DNA of 64,000 nt from Rhabdornis inornatus. Its lineage: Eukaryota > Chordata > Aves > Passeriformes > Rhabdornithidae. Position numbers and translations under genes: made by a program. The number at the start of each line of letters is the position of its first letter. Positions within the stretch are counted from its first letter, which is position 1. Below the pieces are notes generated by a model. It made no database searches, was not told the DNA's origin, and was given only the letters and a program-made list of their open reading frames with translations. The stretch is taken from the NCBI GenBank assembly GCA_013397075.1, contig VWZS01003477.1, positions 1,302,001-1,366,000 on the forward strand, in the 5' to 3' direction. Positions 22,826-36,125 of the stretch are shown piece after piece.

Positions 22826-25800
22826 TGTTTGCAGATCTAGGAGGTCAGACAGAATGTTGGAAAAAGGTAACAATTACAGTCAATCAACAACCCTTGAACA
22901 CAAAACGTAAGTGATAATAAGAGTAATTAAAAAACCCCACCAAGTACTTACTTTGAAGTGGTTCTTTGGCCCCTCATTCTGTTCTCTTGACTCATCTCCT
23001 CTCCTTTCATACTTACGATTATAACTGATCTTACATGTATTACCAATTGTAGAATTGCATTTGCAGAATATGGAAAATCTGATAACCAAATACCTAAAAT
23101 CACCCAATACATTCTGAGCGTGAGTCAGTACCACAATATAAATATAGTATGTCTTTACAAAATATCAAACATGACAAAGCCTACACTATAGTGAAGCTGT
23201 AGCTACTTAAAAGTCAAACAAATCCTGTAGTGCCCAGATGTTGTGTGCTTTGAAGGCGAAACTGTGATAAACAGCATTGGGATAGCACACACAGTTTTCC
23301 AAGTGTACCAAGAATTGAAAGGTGGATCCAGCTCTGAAAAACAAGTTCAGTTCTGTCTTAGTTCTCCGTGAAACCCAAGCTTGGGATGATTGCCATCTAT
23401 TATTAAACAAATCTGAATACCTGAAAAACGCCCTTCTCTGGAATGTGCTGACCTCTTTGATCTGTGCTAACTTGAGATGAGTTTCACAACCTAGTTTTGG
23501 TAAATTAATAGGTTTTTCAACTAAAGACTTTTGAACTATCATCCATGAAACTTAGCATTCAAGGTTGCAACCCCCTTAAATGCCCAAGACATCAAAGACA
23601 GTTCAATTAACAGTATGAAATACACCGATTTCTAAAAGACATATGGTAAGCAAAGGATGGGGTATTTTGCTCTGAAGTATTCCTCTTATGAAGAGATGAA
23701 TATTACAACAGCCACAAAGCTAAAAATTCAGCTCAAGAGGAACAGCTTGGATGTGCTGGGTGGCATTGCTACATATGGATGTGCTGTGCTGAACCCTGCA
23801 GCTCCTGTAAGATCTGTTGTGATGCTGCAATGCTCTGGACCAGACACAGGACCAGCAGAAAGTGGTTTGGCAGCACTGAGATTCACAAAGCTAGAATGGA
23901 GTGACCAAAGACCTGGTACATTGAAGGTCCAGCTCAGGAGGCCCACTGTTTTGCAAAAGTACAATTTTCTAACAGCAGTGCTTTTTTTTGCACGTAACAC
24001 ATTTTGTTGCTATTTAATTTGGTTTACTATAACTAAATTGAACTCATCAACAGTAAGAATGCTCAAGCTTTATGATAATTGGAATACATATGAGGAGTAG
24101 AAGGCAGAATTATTTCCAACCTCAGGTTTTGGTTGTACAAACTGAACAGTCAATACTATTCCAGAAAGATATCAATAAAACAAGATGCCTCTCTTCATGA
24201 CATTTAGTACTAACACAGAAGGTTTCTAATGTTGCTGGTTAAACAAAACTCCCAGGAAATCTAATCAATACATTTTCAGAACAGGGGCTGTCATTCTGCA
24301 TCAGGGAAATGACCAAATCTTTGACTGAAGTTGAAGCATTAGAAGCTGGATTTGCTACAGCTACTGGAAGAAATATAAAGCTGTTGGAGGCTACTTTAGG
24401 GTAGCACTTTTAAAGTGAGATATTCCAGCATTGTGATGCTGGAATACTAAAAAAGGAACGTGTGTCTGTTTTACTCCTGCTGGCTCAGGATTTTTAACAG
24501 ATCCTCTCTGACTTTTTACAAAGAACATATATGTGACAACTCACAAACGCAAAACAACTCATAGACTCCGTTAATTAAAACGGCATTGAAAATTAATCTA
24601 GCCAACTCCATCCTAGTACAATCTGATTCTTAAAACTCCTCATTTTCACATACAGACGGAACTTGCCTTGTAGGACTATGCAAGGTGCATGAACAGATTG
24701 CATCTAAATTCCTGGACACACTGAAACATTCTAAAAGTTAACATAATCTGTCATGCAGTCTTAAGTGCTCTAATCTTCCCTAAGATGTAGCTAAGAGGTC
24801 AGTAACTCCAGTGAGCAATTTCTCAAGTTACAGATCTTCCTTCTCGCACAGGACAAAGTTTGAAGGATTCCTTTTCCTACCCACTTGACAAACCTTGCCC
24901 TTTCAGTATTTCGTTTTACTCTCTGACTTTGTATATGTGTTTGGCACACACACCTGCACAAATCTTGGTGCCATCATACCAGGCTGCATCAATGCTGCCA
25001 CTTCACAACTTGCTCTGCACAGCTCTGCATTCACAGCTGCCTCGTTCTGTTCTGCTTCACTGACCTCCACTTTTTCAAAATTTAGACCTTTTATGCTTTC
25101 TTCTTCAGTCTCCTTCCCCATCTTCCCCCACAGGAAAAATTAGGCACCTCAGAAAGTACGCTTTGCAAAAATGCTAATAAGGCCAACTGTTTTACTGTCA
25201 GAAGATGCTGAGCAGTTCAAGGAAGCTGAATTAGTTCTGTTTGCTCTGATTTAGCCACTTGGACAAACATTAGTATTTATGATAGGAACAGCCTTCACAG
25301 TTGTCACCATACTGCCATCATACTAACAGAGATAAATCTATTTTGCTCATTCAAAATTAACTGAAACATAAAGTGATAAATATACAAAATGATGGATCAA
25401 CCTCCTATTTATGCAGGTAGGCTTAATAATGAAGGAAGTACAGGAAAATTACTGTCTAATTATTTTCATTCATTAGCCTCACAAAAGAATGTCAGTCTTG
25501 CCAAGGCTTAACTACAGCATTCTGTAGTCCATTTAAATGTAGTATTAGCATTTTGCATTCCTTGGGCTTTTCTTGTTTACTGTTTCTCCACCACAAAGCA
25601 GAAGACAGTGCAGCAAACTCCTCTTAGGATACATTAAAAAGTGAAAGTTTGGTTTTTTTCTCAGTGTCATATTTCTGGCTTTCTTTCTTTTTGCCTCAAA
25701 ATACAGAGAGAAATAAAGAAAAGCACAGTGAGGGAGACAGCTAGTCTCCTGCTGAATACTTTTTATTTCCATTAAAAATTCAGCCACTGTAAAACGATTT

Positions 25801-28160
25801 CTTGAACTGACACAAAAAGAGATATCACTAAAATTCACATACAAGCTCAGGGGGAAAGCACTACATTTTCCTTGACTGCCTTTACATCCAAAAATCTTAG
25901 AAGTCTCTCTGTTTCCTTTGGAATTGAGGAGTTATCAGCCCCATACATGGCTGGTACAGCCCAGGATCATTCAGCTAACTGCATATATAAGCATACATAT
26001 AGCGGTGAAATTCTCATTTGAGGCCATTAATCCTTTCAAAAGCAGGACTGGCTTAGTTACCTACTTTCAGGCTTGCTCATTCTCTCTTTTACAAAGTCCA
26101 TAGGATCTAGATAACTCTTACAAAGCCATCAAATGAAAAGGGAAAGTAAATCCATCAGAGATCTTGGTGACAAATCTATTTAATAGATATTGAAATACTA
26201 AAAACTGGGGATTCAAATTGCACTGGCTTTATTTGTCACTAAAATAGTATAATGTAGCTGAATGACTGTAAATGAGATAGTCTTGCATGCCACTTCAGGA
26301 GTCAAAAATGAAAGTCTTAAAACAAGGATCTCAAGGTATTAACTACTCTGGACATGTGGGGATAGAAGCAATTATCCAAGATGTTATATGAAATGTTACA
26401 TGAAAGCATTCTGGCAAATCACAGAAAGACTGATTATTATACATTCTTGTAATTATACCTGGACTAATTTTGACTTGTGCATTCCAGGCACACACATTTC
26501 TATATTCCTTCTTGACTTTCAAGACATTTTTCAAGAAAGCATCCTATAGCAATTAGATATTTAAGTGAAGAGTTACCCTCCTATATAGTGTTCACTGTAT
26601 TAACGATATGCCTCAGTTTACTTAAAATGTGAAAAAAATCACATTTGAAGCAGCATGCAAAATGAATAAAAGGCCAACAGCTGAACACCTTCTACAGAAC
26701 ATCTTCTGTGGCAATTAACTTGGACAGGACTCCAAGTCTGAACCACTGAACTCCTACAGCAGAAGTACTCTGGAATATTCTTCGAGCAGTGCTGTTTTCT
26801 GATTCCCCACAAAACTGCTGGGAAAGTCTGTCTCTGAAAACACATATTCTTCACAGATATGCAATTATACATCGCAACTAAAACAACATCTGGTGGGAAA
26901 AGGCAATTAGTTTTACCAACAACCACTCAATCAGGAAAAGAAGTCAACTGATACACTTGGCAGTCTCCTGCATTATTCCCAAGTCAGGTTTTAGTTATTT
27001 CCTGAAAGATATGTTCACTGCTGAAGCTAAAATCTCATTCAGAGGTTTAGAAGTCTGAGAATTTCTGCTGGGGTTTTGCGGTTTGTTTTTTTTTCCTAAT
27101 TGAAAATAGTATTACTTAGAAACAAGGACAGCACTCAACCAGCGAAAATGCAATACAAAGCAGTTTAGAAGAAATGCCCTTACTGTTCTGAATTTCATAA
27201 CATAGAATAAAGAAGCCCCTGGGTTAAGCTATATACTAATGGAAGTTGGTCCCTCAACTTCTACCCTCTCCTTCTAGGTCTTGGGTGCTGGCAGACAGCA
27301 GTAATTCAGAGTGGTCAGGAAATACGTGGAATGGGTGAGGTCAAGTGTAACTGAGTCAACATGGAGTCAGACTGAGTAATAAACTGTTACTGAATGAGGC
27401 ATTGAAGAAGAATGACTATTCTCTTAAAAAGCAAGGAAAGCAAGGAAGGATTAATCCCTTTTCAGCTTGCCAACAATCCCTCAACATCTGAACACTGACA
27501 AGAAACTGGCTCCTGGACAAAGAGAGCTCAAGTTGAACCCATGGAGGATGAAACATTGATGGGAAACGCTTTGGAGAATAAAGAGATATTGCTCCCACTT
27601 TCTATTGATATACTATCTCTTTTCGTCAAAGCAATGGAAAGACTACGTGATATCACTTTCCCAAAATATCACCTTTCCTCTGCCATTAACTATGGAACTT
27701 GGCCTTGATTTCCCAGACAAAACCTAGTGCTGAAATCCACAAATATCCCCCATCGAGATTCAATCAGGCTAATCCCTGTTTTCTGCACCAAGGTTTCAGA
27801 CTATTTGCAGGCTTGAAGACATCTGACCCAAGTTCAAGACCCCATCTGGCTCCTGGTCTTCCTACTAATCTTCCAAAAAATTGATGGATTAAGTACCAGT
27901 GATGATAAAGTTCAAATCAACCACACTGGCAGCTACATTTCTTTTGAACTGAAAAGACCACAAAGCTCCAGATGAATCAAAGGGATCCTGGGGCCAAAGT
28001 ATTCTCAGCCAAGTGGCTTTGGCAGTAGAATAATAGCCTCTTCCTGAAAAATGCTGTAAAACTTTCACAGTTTGGAGTTTTCCATCTGTAAGAATTACAC
28101 TTCCACTCATGTGCCCGCTCCTGACCAGTTCAAAATCTGAACAAACAAAGCAATTTTCCT

Positions 28161-28210
28161 ACCCTACATATGACCTCTCCTTAGAGAGACCCTACATATG
28201 ACCTCTCCTT
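28161..28210. repeat. Perfect 22-base direct repeat
   Basis: ACCCTACATATGACCTCTCC followed by TT occurs at 28161-28182 and again at 28189-28210, separated by AGAGAG. The perfect identity implies a recent local duplication. Confidence 0.9.
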
Positions 28211-30140
28211 CCCTGAAGAAGGTTCATTTTTTTCCCTACACTGCCTAAAAGACAGCACAAGTGCATGCTGGTCTCTTAAAGAGGTGCACTGCAAAACCTC
28301 ATTCTTACTATTTGCCCCAGGGCTTAAGCATAGCACAGAGCTTTACAAAACCACAAGTTCAAGTAAACACTCCCTGTCTCAGAGAACTAAAGACTTCAGG
28401 CTATATAAGCAAAACCTTTCTGTACAAGTGCCAGCAAGGTGAGAGGAGAGGCAAATGACTTTTTCTTCCTGACACCTCCCACACAGAGACTGGTCTTGTT
28501 TCTATTTGCACTCATCTTTACTTTGCTGACTCAATCATTGATGCTTCAAAAATGTAGAACAGCACCAGGTATAAAAATGCTAAGCGGACACATTAACTGA
28601 ATAGCACAAGTTTTCATCTCTCTCTCCATCTTTTGCTTGTCACTACCATCAACATACTTCTTTCCTGAGGGAGGTGAAGACACGGTAGAATGTGCAGCAT
28701 TTAAACTTCAGATTCCAGTCAACTAAAATAGCAATATTGCAACCTGAGAGTCATAGGGAAAGAGTTACAAGGTACACTGTTGAGGCTGATCTGTACATCG
28801 TAGTACACTATGCTTCTAAAGGGATGTAGAAATCCATTCAGGCATTTGTTGTTTGCACTAACAAACATCAAATACCCTGTCTACAAGGACGAGTGAAACA
28901 TTAAAACAGTTGTATTACTCCTTTCAGACAGAGTCATTAAGAGAAAAATTTCTGTGCAAGACTCATCTGAAACAGCCTTGACACAAAACACTGCAGGAGC
29001 TACTGAGAGAACGAGCCGTGATGCCGTCAGCCCATAAACAACCCCCATGTTACAGCTCTCATGACTAGAACAAATGGCACCATCTCGTTAGCTCTCTCAG
29101 TGCCTTGCCTCTGCAGGCTGGATGAAGAGCATCCAGGGAAAGATTAGGCAAGGCACAGATGAAGCGAGTGGGAAGAAGAAAGCACATTGAAGTATCACCT
29201 TATTGCTCTGTTCCTCCAATTACCCGCTCAGTGACTGTGCAGTACAGACTAGGCTTTCTGGCAGGAAAAATTTGTCTGGAATAAACCCACAGATAGATGC
29301 CATGGCTCCTGAAGCTGTGGACGAGCCCTAGAGGCTTCAAGGAGAACATTCTTGTTGCCTACCCTCCCCGAAACTCAAGCCAAAGCCTAAAAAGTCCTCA
29401 TCTGAGCACAAAAATCTGCAGTGTGGCTGCTCATTGCTAGTGAAAAAAGGGAAGTGCAACCAAGAAATGACACAGTGCACCAAGCTGAGTTTTCTCCCTC
29501 CTTCTTTTTGGAAGCTGTATTCTCAGCAGAACGATGCATAAAAACCTACTTGAGACAAAAAGGCAAAGGAAAAACAATGCTAATACAACCATACAATGAT
29601 ATCAGAAAAAAAGGGAAGGAAAAAAAGAGACATCTATTATTTAGGAAATAGCAGCACAATACAGCTTGAAAACAACATAATAAAATATGATGGGAGAAAG
29701 AAAGGCAAAATACCACTTAAAATTCACATTACTTTTCCCACAAAATCTGTCACTATTATGCACCATCATAAAAATCAAGTCCCCCAAGTAAAGAGCAAAA
29801 ACAAAGTGTTACTGGCTTCCAGTATGTATAAACATATAAAACAAGAATACAAAGTCTCTGCAAAAATATTTAAACATTTTAAGTTTATATAACCCCCCCC
29901 CACATATTTTGTTTACAAAACGCTGAAATAGCTCAGTAAATATTTACAGACCCCTTAGCACAAGTAAGCAGAAATCATTAATTTTAATAGCACGTTTGCC
30001 ACAAAGGTTTGAAATCCTTCTAAAAACAGTCCAAAATATTAGACAGTTAAGCTGTGATGGGTTTTATCTGTTTGTTTTATATAACAGACGGATTTATCTT
30101 GAAAGACAACTGAAGTCTCCTTCCCCTGTCCTCATTTCTG

Positions 30141-30186
30141 CATTTTAATGCTGCTGCTCAATTATGCAGCATGCAATGTTAAAATG
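30141..30186. repeat. Nested inverted repeat
   Basis: The outer arms CATTTTAA (30141-30148) and TTAAAATG (30179-30186) are complementary. Directly inside, TGCTGC (30149-30154) pairs with GCAGCA (30166-30171), leaving an 11-base loop and a 7-base bulge on one side. This could fold as a hairpin in RNA of either strand. Confidence 0.6.
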
Positions 30187-31282
30187 CTTATATGCAATGT
30201 AACCATTGTCTGCAGTCCTTGTGGTTTGAATAAACTGCCTGGTTAATTAGTGACATGTCTCAATGCTATAAAAAGCGTCCAGCCATTCTTCCCAGTAATC
30301 TGAGTAATTCATCCATCAATGAAAATAAGGCTTTCAGATCCTCCTCAACTACTGTATCTTACAGTGCAATTTTGAGTGGCCCTAGTCATTGTAACCATCA
30401 TTTGGTAGGGTCTACGTCCAGAATTGCTGGGAGAAAATAATGCATTTTTGTATGTTAAGACACAAAGATAAAATTATTCCCTGGCATTTTTAAGGCTCCT
30501 TTATGTGAACCTGTAAATCCTTAATAGGAACAAGAATTATTCTAATAAAGACTGAAATAATTGCTTACATTTTCAAATTTTACAGGCTGCAACCTTTTCA
30601 TTTTGTCCTTCCTTCTCTTCATTCATAATAATCATGGTAAATAGCTACCTTCCCCATACTGCCCCAATTGCTCCTTCGTAGCTCCCTTTCATCATTCTGT
30701 CAGCTCATTACAAAACCATCTTTAAGATTTTTTCCACATATCCAGATGTCTGAGAATAATTAAACTTTACCAAAGTGACTACCATAACAGCAAGGACTGC
30801 CTAAATTAAATGTGTGCTACAGCACCTCAATAAAACCAAAACAGGAGAGTGAGTAGGAACACAAAGATCTCGTTTCAGAGCCACAGGCAAATGCAGCTGT
30901 AGGTGGGAAGGCAACAGCAGGGCCCAAACAGATGCAACATTTTCAAACAATTATAAATTCCATGGTTTTAAGCTGTGTTCTGGAAGCTAGGTTAGGCTAC
31001 TCTCCTTACTTTCAGCTTAGGAGCTGTTCACAACACCGTTTCCTTGAAAAGGTAGTAGCAACTGCAAATCATAGCTCACAGATGAAAACAGGGGATCCGA
31101 AAGCAGACTGTGCTAAAGGGGATTCATTTAAAATTCCTGCCAAGGACTAAAGCCATACCAAATCCAAGAACTCTGAGAGAGAAGCTCATGAAACACCTGA
31201 TGGCACAGGTAATCATTCGACAGCACTTCTTGTTAATCAGCTCCTCCCTCCTGTGAGAGCTGTGGCCACCAACAGGGCAGCT

Positions 31283-31353
31283 GCTGGGCACAGCACAGTG
31301 CTGATCCTGTTCAGGTGTCCCTGAACAGTGCCAGCACAGGGATCCCACCCAGC
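31283..31353. repeat. Long imperfect hairpin in a GC-rich intronic patch
   Basis: Three collinear complementary blocks nest here. CTGTTCAGG (31307-31315) pairs with CCTGAACAG (31320-31328) around a TGTC loop. GTGCTG (31298-31303) pairs with CAGCAC (31332-31337) across a 3/3 internal loop. GCTGGG (31283-31288) pairs with CCCAGC (31348-31353) across a 9/10 internal loop. The total span is 71 bases. It lies in an intron of TULP4. Confidence 0.65.
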
Positions 31354-34300
31354 TCCACTGCTGGGTTCAGGAACAACATGCATCTCCTTCCTCACGTGGA
31401 GCTCCCTTCTGGGTCCTGGGCTCCACCCTGATGCACTGCAGGCAGGGGGAAGGAGATGGAGCCTGCCCCTGCCTCCTGCTTGTCACAGAAAAAAGATGCT
31501 GAAGCGTCTCTATGGTTGCCATGGGAATAGGATGGCAAGTGCTGGGAGCAAGAGTGAGTAACAGCTTAGAAACTGCCTCCCTGCATTCAGCTACTGCAAG
31601 CTTCAAGAGACTTCTAAAAAAACAACACACAGAGCTCCTGCACCCTGCCTTGTCTTTGATACAACACAATTCATCTGCTGCTGGTCTCAGTGTTTTCTCC
31701 CAGTGCATTGCAAGACCCTTCAGTGCACAGGGTATCTGTTCCTAACATAGTGCTGCTTTTCTGTTTCACCAAGAGCATAATTTTGTCTGATTAAGCACAG
31801 AAGAGGCTGAACATAGGGCCTGTATTTGCACATTTTTAGTTCTTGTACATGTCACATTGCAATGGGACCACATACAACAGTTAATGTTGTACCCAGCAGG
31901 ATGCAAATTAAATTAGCCTAGCTGCTTATATACTTATTTTCAAAGCAAACAGAAGGATGCATGCTGGCAAAGTTCACATATACCTGTCGTGTCCTAGCCA
32001 AACAGAATCCTGTCCAGTCCCTGAATTTCCACAAATAAAAGCTTACAACAGGAAAAGGGGTGGGGGGAAAACCAGAAATGGGCACTTACAGCTGTCAGAA
32101 AAGTCTAATAATTTGTATTGGCAGAGATGCAGGAACAAATATAGGTTACTAGCACCTCCTGGGATATCCAGGAATTAAAATATATTAATTCATTTTCATT
32201 GAGGGTTTCCTCTATTGGAGAGTGATTTCCCTTTTCACACACAGAAACAGCAACAGAAACAACCCCAGGGAAATTCAAGGAGTTACACTATATTGCTATA
32301 AACAAAGGGATAATCAGACCCTCTACAGTTCTCACTCAGTTCTTTGACACTGTCTTTCTCCCTCATGAAGAGAGATAATCTCTTTATAATGGGTAAAATG
32401 TAGGGAGAAGGAAAGGGAAAGGGTGGCCTGAGGGCAGTGGAAGTTGATAGAAAAATGTCACTGTAAGCTCAGCAAACACACAGGAAGGGAGATAAAGCAG
32501 TGGAAAGATGTTTTGTATGACTTGTGGGCTTAGGAAAAATCCTCAATTACTTATTGACATTGCTTCTATAATTATAAATAAACCCTTTGGTTAGGCAAAA
32601 GTCAAGCTTTTCTCAGTTATAAAGCCCTCAATCTGCTTGGTATGTACACTCCCCTCTTTGAAAACAAGCATGGGACAATGCCACAGAACTGTCTCCAGAC
32701 AGGTTACAGCATTCTCTGATATTTCAAATTTATTTTTCATTTCAAATATACTTTTCATCTCTACATGATCACAGGTGAGCCTGCTCACCAGAAAAATATT
32801 CCACATGACTCCTACAGCCTCCTATAGCCCTGAAAAAAAAAGTTTAAAAACTGCAAGGAAAGTCCTGCTCCTGAGTAATACCATCCATCCAAGTTTAACA
32901 TAGGCATGGCACTCTGCCTGAGAGACAGACAGCCCAATCTTATAAAATCTTCCATTTGTACATCCCCCAGAGCCCAATGGGGCTCTGTCTTGGCCAGACG
33001 TGCGCTCTGGTTATAGGGTACAGGAGGAGGAAATGCCAGAATGAGCATTTCACGATGCTCAGTGAGAAAATAGACACACTACAGACACACGATGAAGTGA
33101 GAAAACTGACTTCTAGTCCTCCAAAATAAACATGCAGAATCACATTCAAAAGGCCTACGTATTGAATTAGCTGAAGAAGCCCACAGTTCAAAGTCCACAC
33201 TCAAGATCTGGGTGTGAACTGTAGTAGAAATCTGCCAATGACCTTCATGAGAAGTTCATCTGAGAGAGATGATGCTGAGAAAAAGCACTGCAGTCAACTA
33301 TGTGACTCAAAACAAGTTTGTCCCCAACAAACAAGGAGAGCTCAAAAAACCTGAAAAACAACTGAGCCACAAGAATGATAATAGTCTCTTCCTAAAAGAA
33401 AATGCAGAACAATTTTGGCTAGTATTAACAAAATCAACCAATAACTCAATCAACAACAGGGCAGAGTATGTACCTTTCTAGTTAAAAGATACAATTATAT
33501 GCTCAATTCCAGCAGGACTGTAGTCCACCCTGGCCACCTCTACACATTAGCCACTACCTCAAAGGTGCTTTACTTCGAGCACAGTAAGGACACAAACTAA
33601 GAGGCCACACACACTGTCAAACAAGATGATGGTGCCAATATAGCAGCTCCAACCTTTCCTTGTCTCCAGCAGAAAGGTGGTGGTAGGAAATCACCCTCCT
33701 CTTACAGAGCTGGCACAGAGCCATCCATAGCAAGGAGTGACAGAGGTGACAGCCTACTGGTGCTGAAAATACAGGAGAAAAGATGGAGGAGAGAGGAAAA
33801 ACCAGCAGGATGCATGCAGAAGAAAGTGAAGGAGAAAGTTAAGAGAACCAAAGAGTGAGGTGAACAGACAGACTATACTGAACAAATTTCTATCAGGACA
33901 AAAGAAAATTGATACTAAACAATACAATCCCCCTGGAAATGTAAACTTTAAAGATAATTGTGTTAAAGGTCACGGGACCATGGAGTGTAATACTTTCGAG
34001 GAATACTTTCACTAGCAACCTTCATGGTGCCAGAGGGGTAACAAAAAGAACAGTAGAAAAATCTAAATTTAAATGTCAACATTTATCTTTCAGTCACTGT
34101 ACTGACAAGCAGAGTACATTAAGCAATAGGGAAGATGCTGAAGCTACTCTAGACTAGAATAGTATCCTGTTCTTATTTGCACATTTACCAATCAGGAGAA
34201 AATTTAGGTAAGGCAATAAGCTAGTAAGGGTATCCATTTCCATAAACACTTATTATGTGTAATGTATGCAACATCCTTCCCTCTCATTTGCTATTTTTAA

Positions 34301-34788
34301 TTTGAACTGAGCACAGTCTCTCACCCAGCACCTCTGTGATTCATGTTTCCTCGTGCCTCCAGAGGCAAGTACATCTAAATATATTTTAGAAGATCACTTC
34401 TTTCCACCAGCTCTGGAGAATAGTACAAAGATCCATCATCACTTAACATGCAAACCCCTGCAAACCACATAGCTAGGGAGAACTGTGCAGAGCAACATCA
34501 AGCTCATGGCTGGCTTGGGTCTCTATTTCAGCGAGTTTGTCAGCAGCAGAGTCTGTAAGTCAAGCAAGTTATTTTCACATAGCTGGAATTGGCCATTATG
34601 TTCAAAAGCATTTATCTGGACGCTGAACAAGTGTTTGTTTCCCGGAATAACCACTTATGGAGCATCCAGATTAGAAAGTACAAACATATTGGCTAAACTG
34701 AATTAAAGGCAGTCAGCCACTCCAAATTAAACACTCAAGTGAAGATATTTCCAAATACAGTAGCAACAACTGAACATCACACAAGTGG

Positions 34789-34915
34789 GGTAGCCTCATG
34801 TTTAAAACATAGGACTGAGAGCTATTAGATCGTAGCTTCCCCTCCTACTTCTGCTGCTTGTCTCTTCCTCTTGATCTCAAGTAAATTATTTATTGTCAAG
34901 ATTTACATTTCCCTA
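34789..34915 (+). mobile_element. Possible degraded MIR-like SINE
   Basis: AAAACATAGGACTGAGAG resembles the A-box side of MIR-type SINEs, followed by a weakened B-box/CORE (TAGCTTCCCCTCC, TTCTGCTGCTTGT), TTGATCTCAAGTAAATTATT and ATTTACATTTCCC. The order fits MIR, but many positions are mutated, so the family is uncertain. Confidence 0.45.
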
Positions 34916-35963
34916 GATTCAAAAAGAGGCAGGCAGACTCCCTGGCTTTAAAAAGCAGTGTTGCAATAATTAATTCATTATTCTTTGCAGAGTACTCTAA
35001 AATTATTAAAGGCTGCTGCAGAAATTTATATTATCAGTGTTATTATATTCCACTAGCAACTCCCAAAATAACTCTACCTTGGATGAATTTACAGTATTCT
35101 AAATTCAATGGTACCTCAAGTCTTGAACCAGCATCGTTCCATGGCAGTGTAAAACGAAGGAAGGAAAACAATCCATCTGTGATCCTAACAGGATTTCTCT
35201 TTGCACTATTCTATACCCATCATTTCCTTCAGCACTGAATCATACACACATACACAACCACAATGACAGCAAGCATGTGGAAGGAAAGACCAATCCAGTC
35301 AGCTCAGCAGTGAAAGGCAAGGGACCAGGGTAAATCCTGCAAATGAAACCAGCACCCCAGCTCCAGCCACGCTGTAAATGTTGCTGTGTCCACTATCATA
35401 TAATTATTTAGAAAAATGGTAAAGAAGATTTTAACTGGCTTTTTCAAAAGCTCAGCAAAATTTATTCTTTTAAATTTTATTTGCATAAGGTTGAGACATC
35501 TCTTCAACACTCAGTTACATACATTTGCTTATGAGAATGGATGACATAACCATATCTGGTGCTGGAACTGCTTTTGCTGCAGGTGCAGACTGGACAAATC
35601 TACACAGAAATGACCAGTGAGATGTTTAATAGTCCAGGCTGTATCTCTGCTCAAATGCATTCATAGGATAGGTGTAACAACAAATTAAGGGTGCAATTAA
35701 CAGACTCCCGTCTCAAAGAACTAACTTTGAATAAGCCTGTGTGTGAACCAGGGTGAAAAGCGATGATAAGGAACTTGGTACACTATCATGTTCACCTAAT
35801 AAGAACAACGGGATTAATTAAATTTTCATTATCAGTGGGAGCAGCAGTTTTGACAGAAACTGATCTTACCAAGTGACCATTTTACTTGGAAACTTTTTAA
35901 GAGGTGTATTCTAGAGTATCAATGCCACCCAGCTGACACCCCTAAATGCCCCATTTTCATTAC

Positions 35964-36125
35964 CTGTTGGTCATCTGGAGTCCATATGCCACAGGTGATC
36001 TGACTCTCCAAGTTTATTTCTGAAGACCAGTGTCTTTGTCCACTGACTGAACCGACCAGCACAAATCCATCTCTATAGGAGATAAGTGCCTGAGTCCCAT
36101 CGTGGCTCCATGTAAAGTCGCTTAC
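35964..36125 (-). CDS. TULP4: TULP4 internal coding exon, WD40 repeat (second in window)
   Basis: This 162-base exon encodes 54 codons, starting VSDFTWSHDGTQALISYRDG and ending CGIWTPDDQQ, about residues 128-181. It carries one WD blade (FTWSHDG, with FVLVGSV as the closing strand) and the first strand of the next blade (ITCGIW). The acceptor is TTAAG and the donor CAG|GTAATG, with phase 0 at both ends, so skipping this exon would keep the frame and remove 54 residues of the propeller. The first bases of the exon, GTAAGC, form a strong 5' splice-site match directly after the acceptor AG. That match becomes CAG|GTAAGC once the upstream exon is joined, the arrangement seen at recursive splice sites. 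All residues translate cleanly and, from memory, match the human protein throughout. Confidence 0.96.

Larger units (their letters stand above)
20092..35963 (-). other. TULP4: TULP4 long intron (15.9 kb)
   Basis: This intron lies between the CAG|GTAATG donor at 35963 and the TTTCAG acceptor at 20092. Contents I can support are an A12 run at 20634-20645, a pyrimidine-rich stretch at about 21900-22140, a run of ten G at 22816-22825, a 22-base direct repeat at 28161-28210, a nested inverted repeat at 30141-30186, a GC-rich patch at about 31230-31560 with a long hairpin, and a degraded MIR-like SINE at about 34789-34915. Open frames in the interval are short, lack any recognisable family and show no splice-linked partners, so I treat them as chance. 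The rest is unremarkable AT-rich intron. Confidence 0.85.

Noticed and set aside
26580..26650. TGCCTCAGTTTAC stretch resembling the MIR 3' part
   Set aside because: Only one short block matches; the rest of the SINE is not present.
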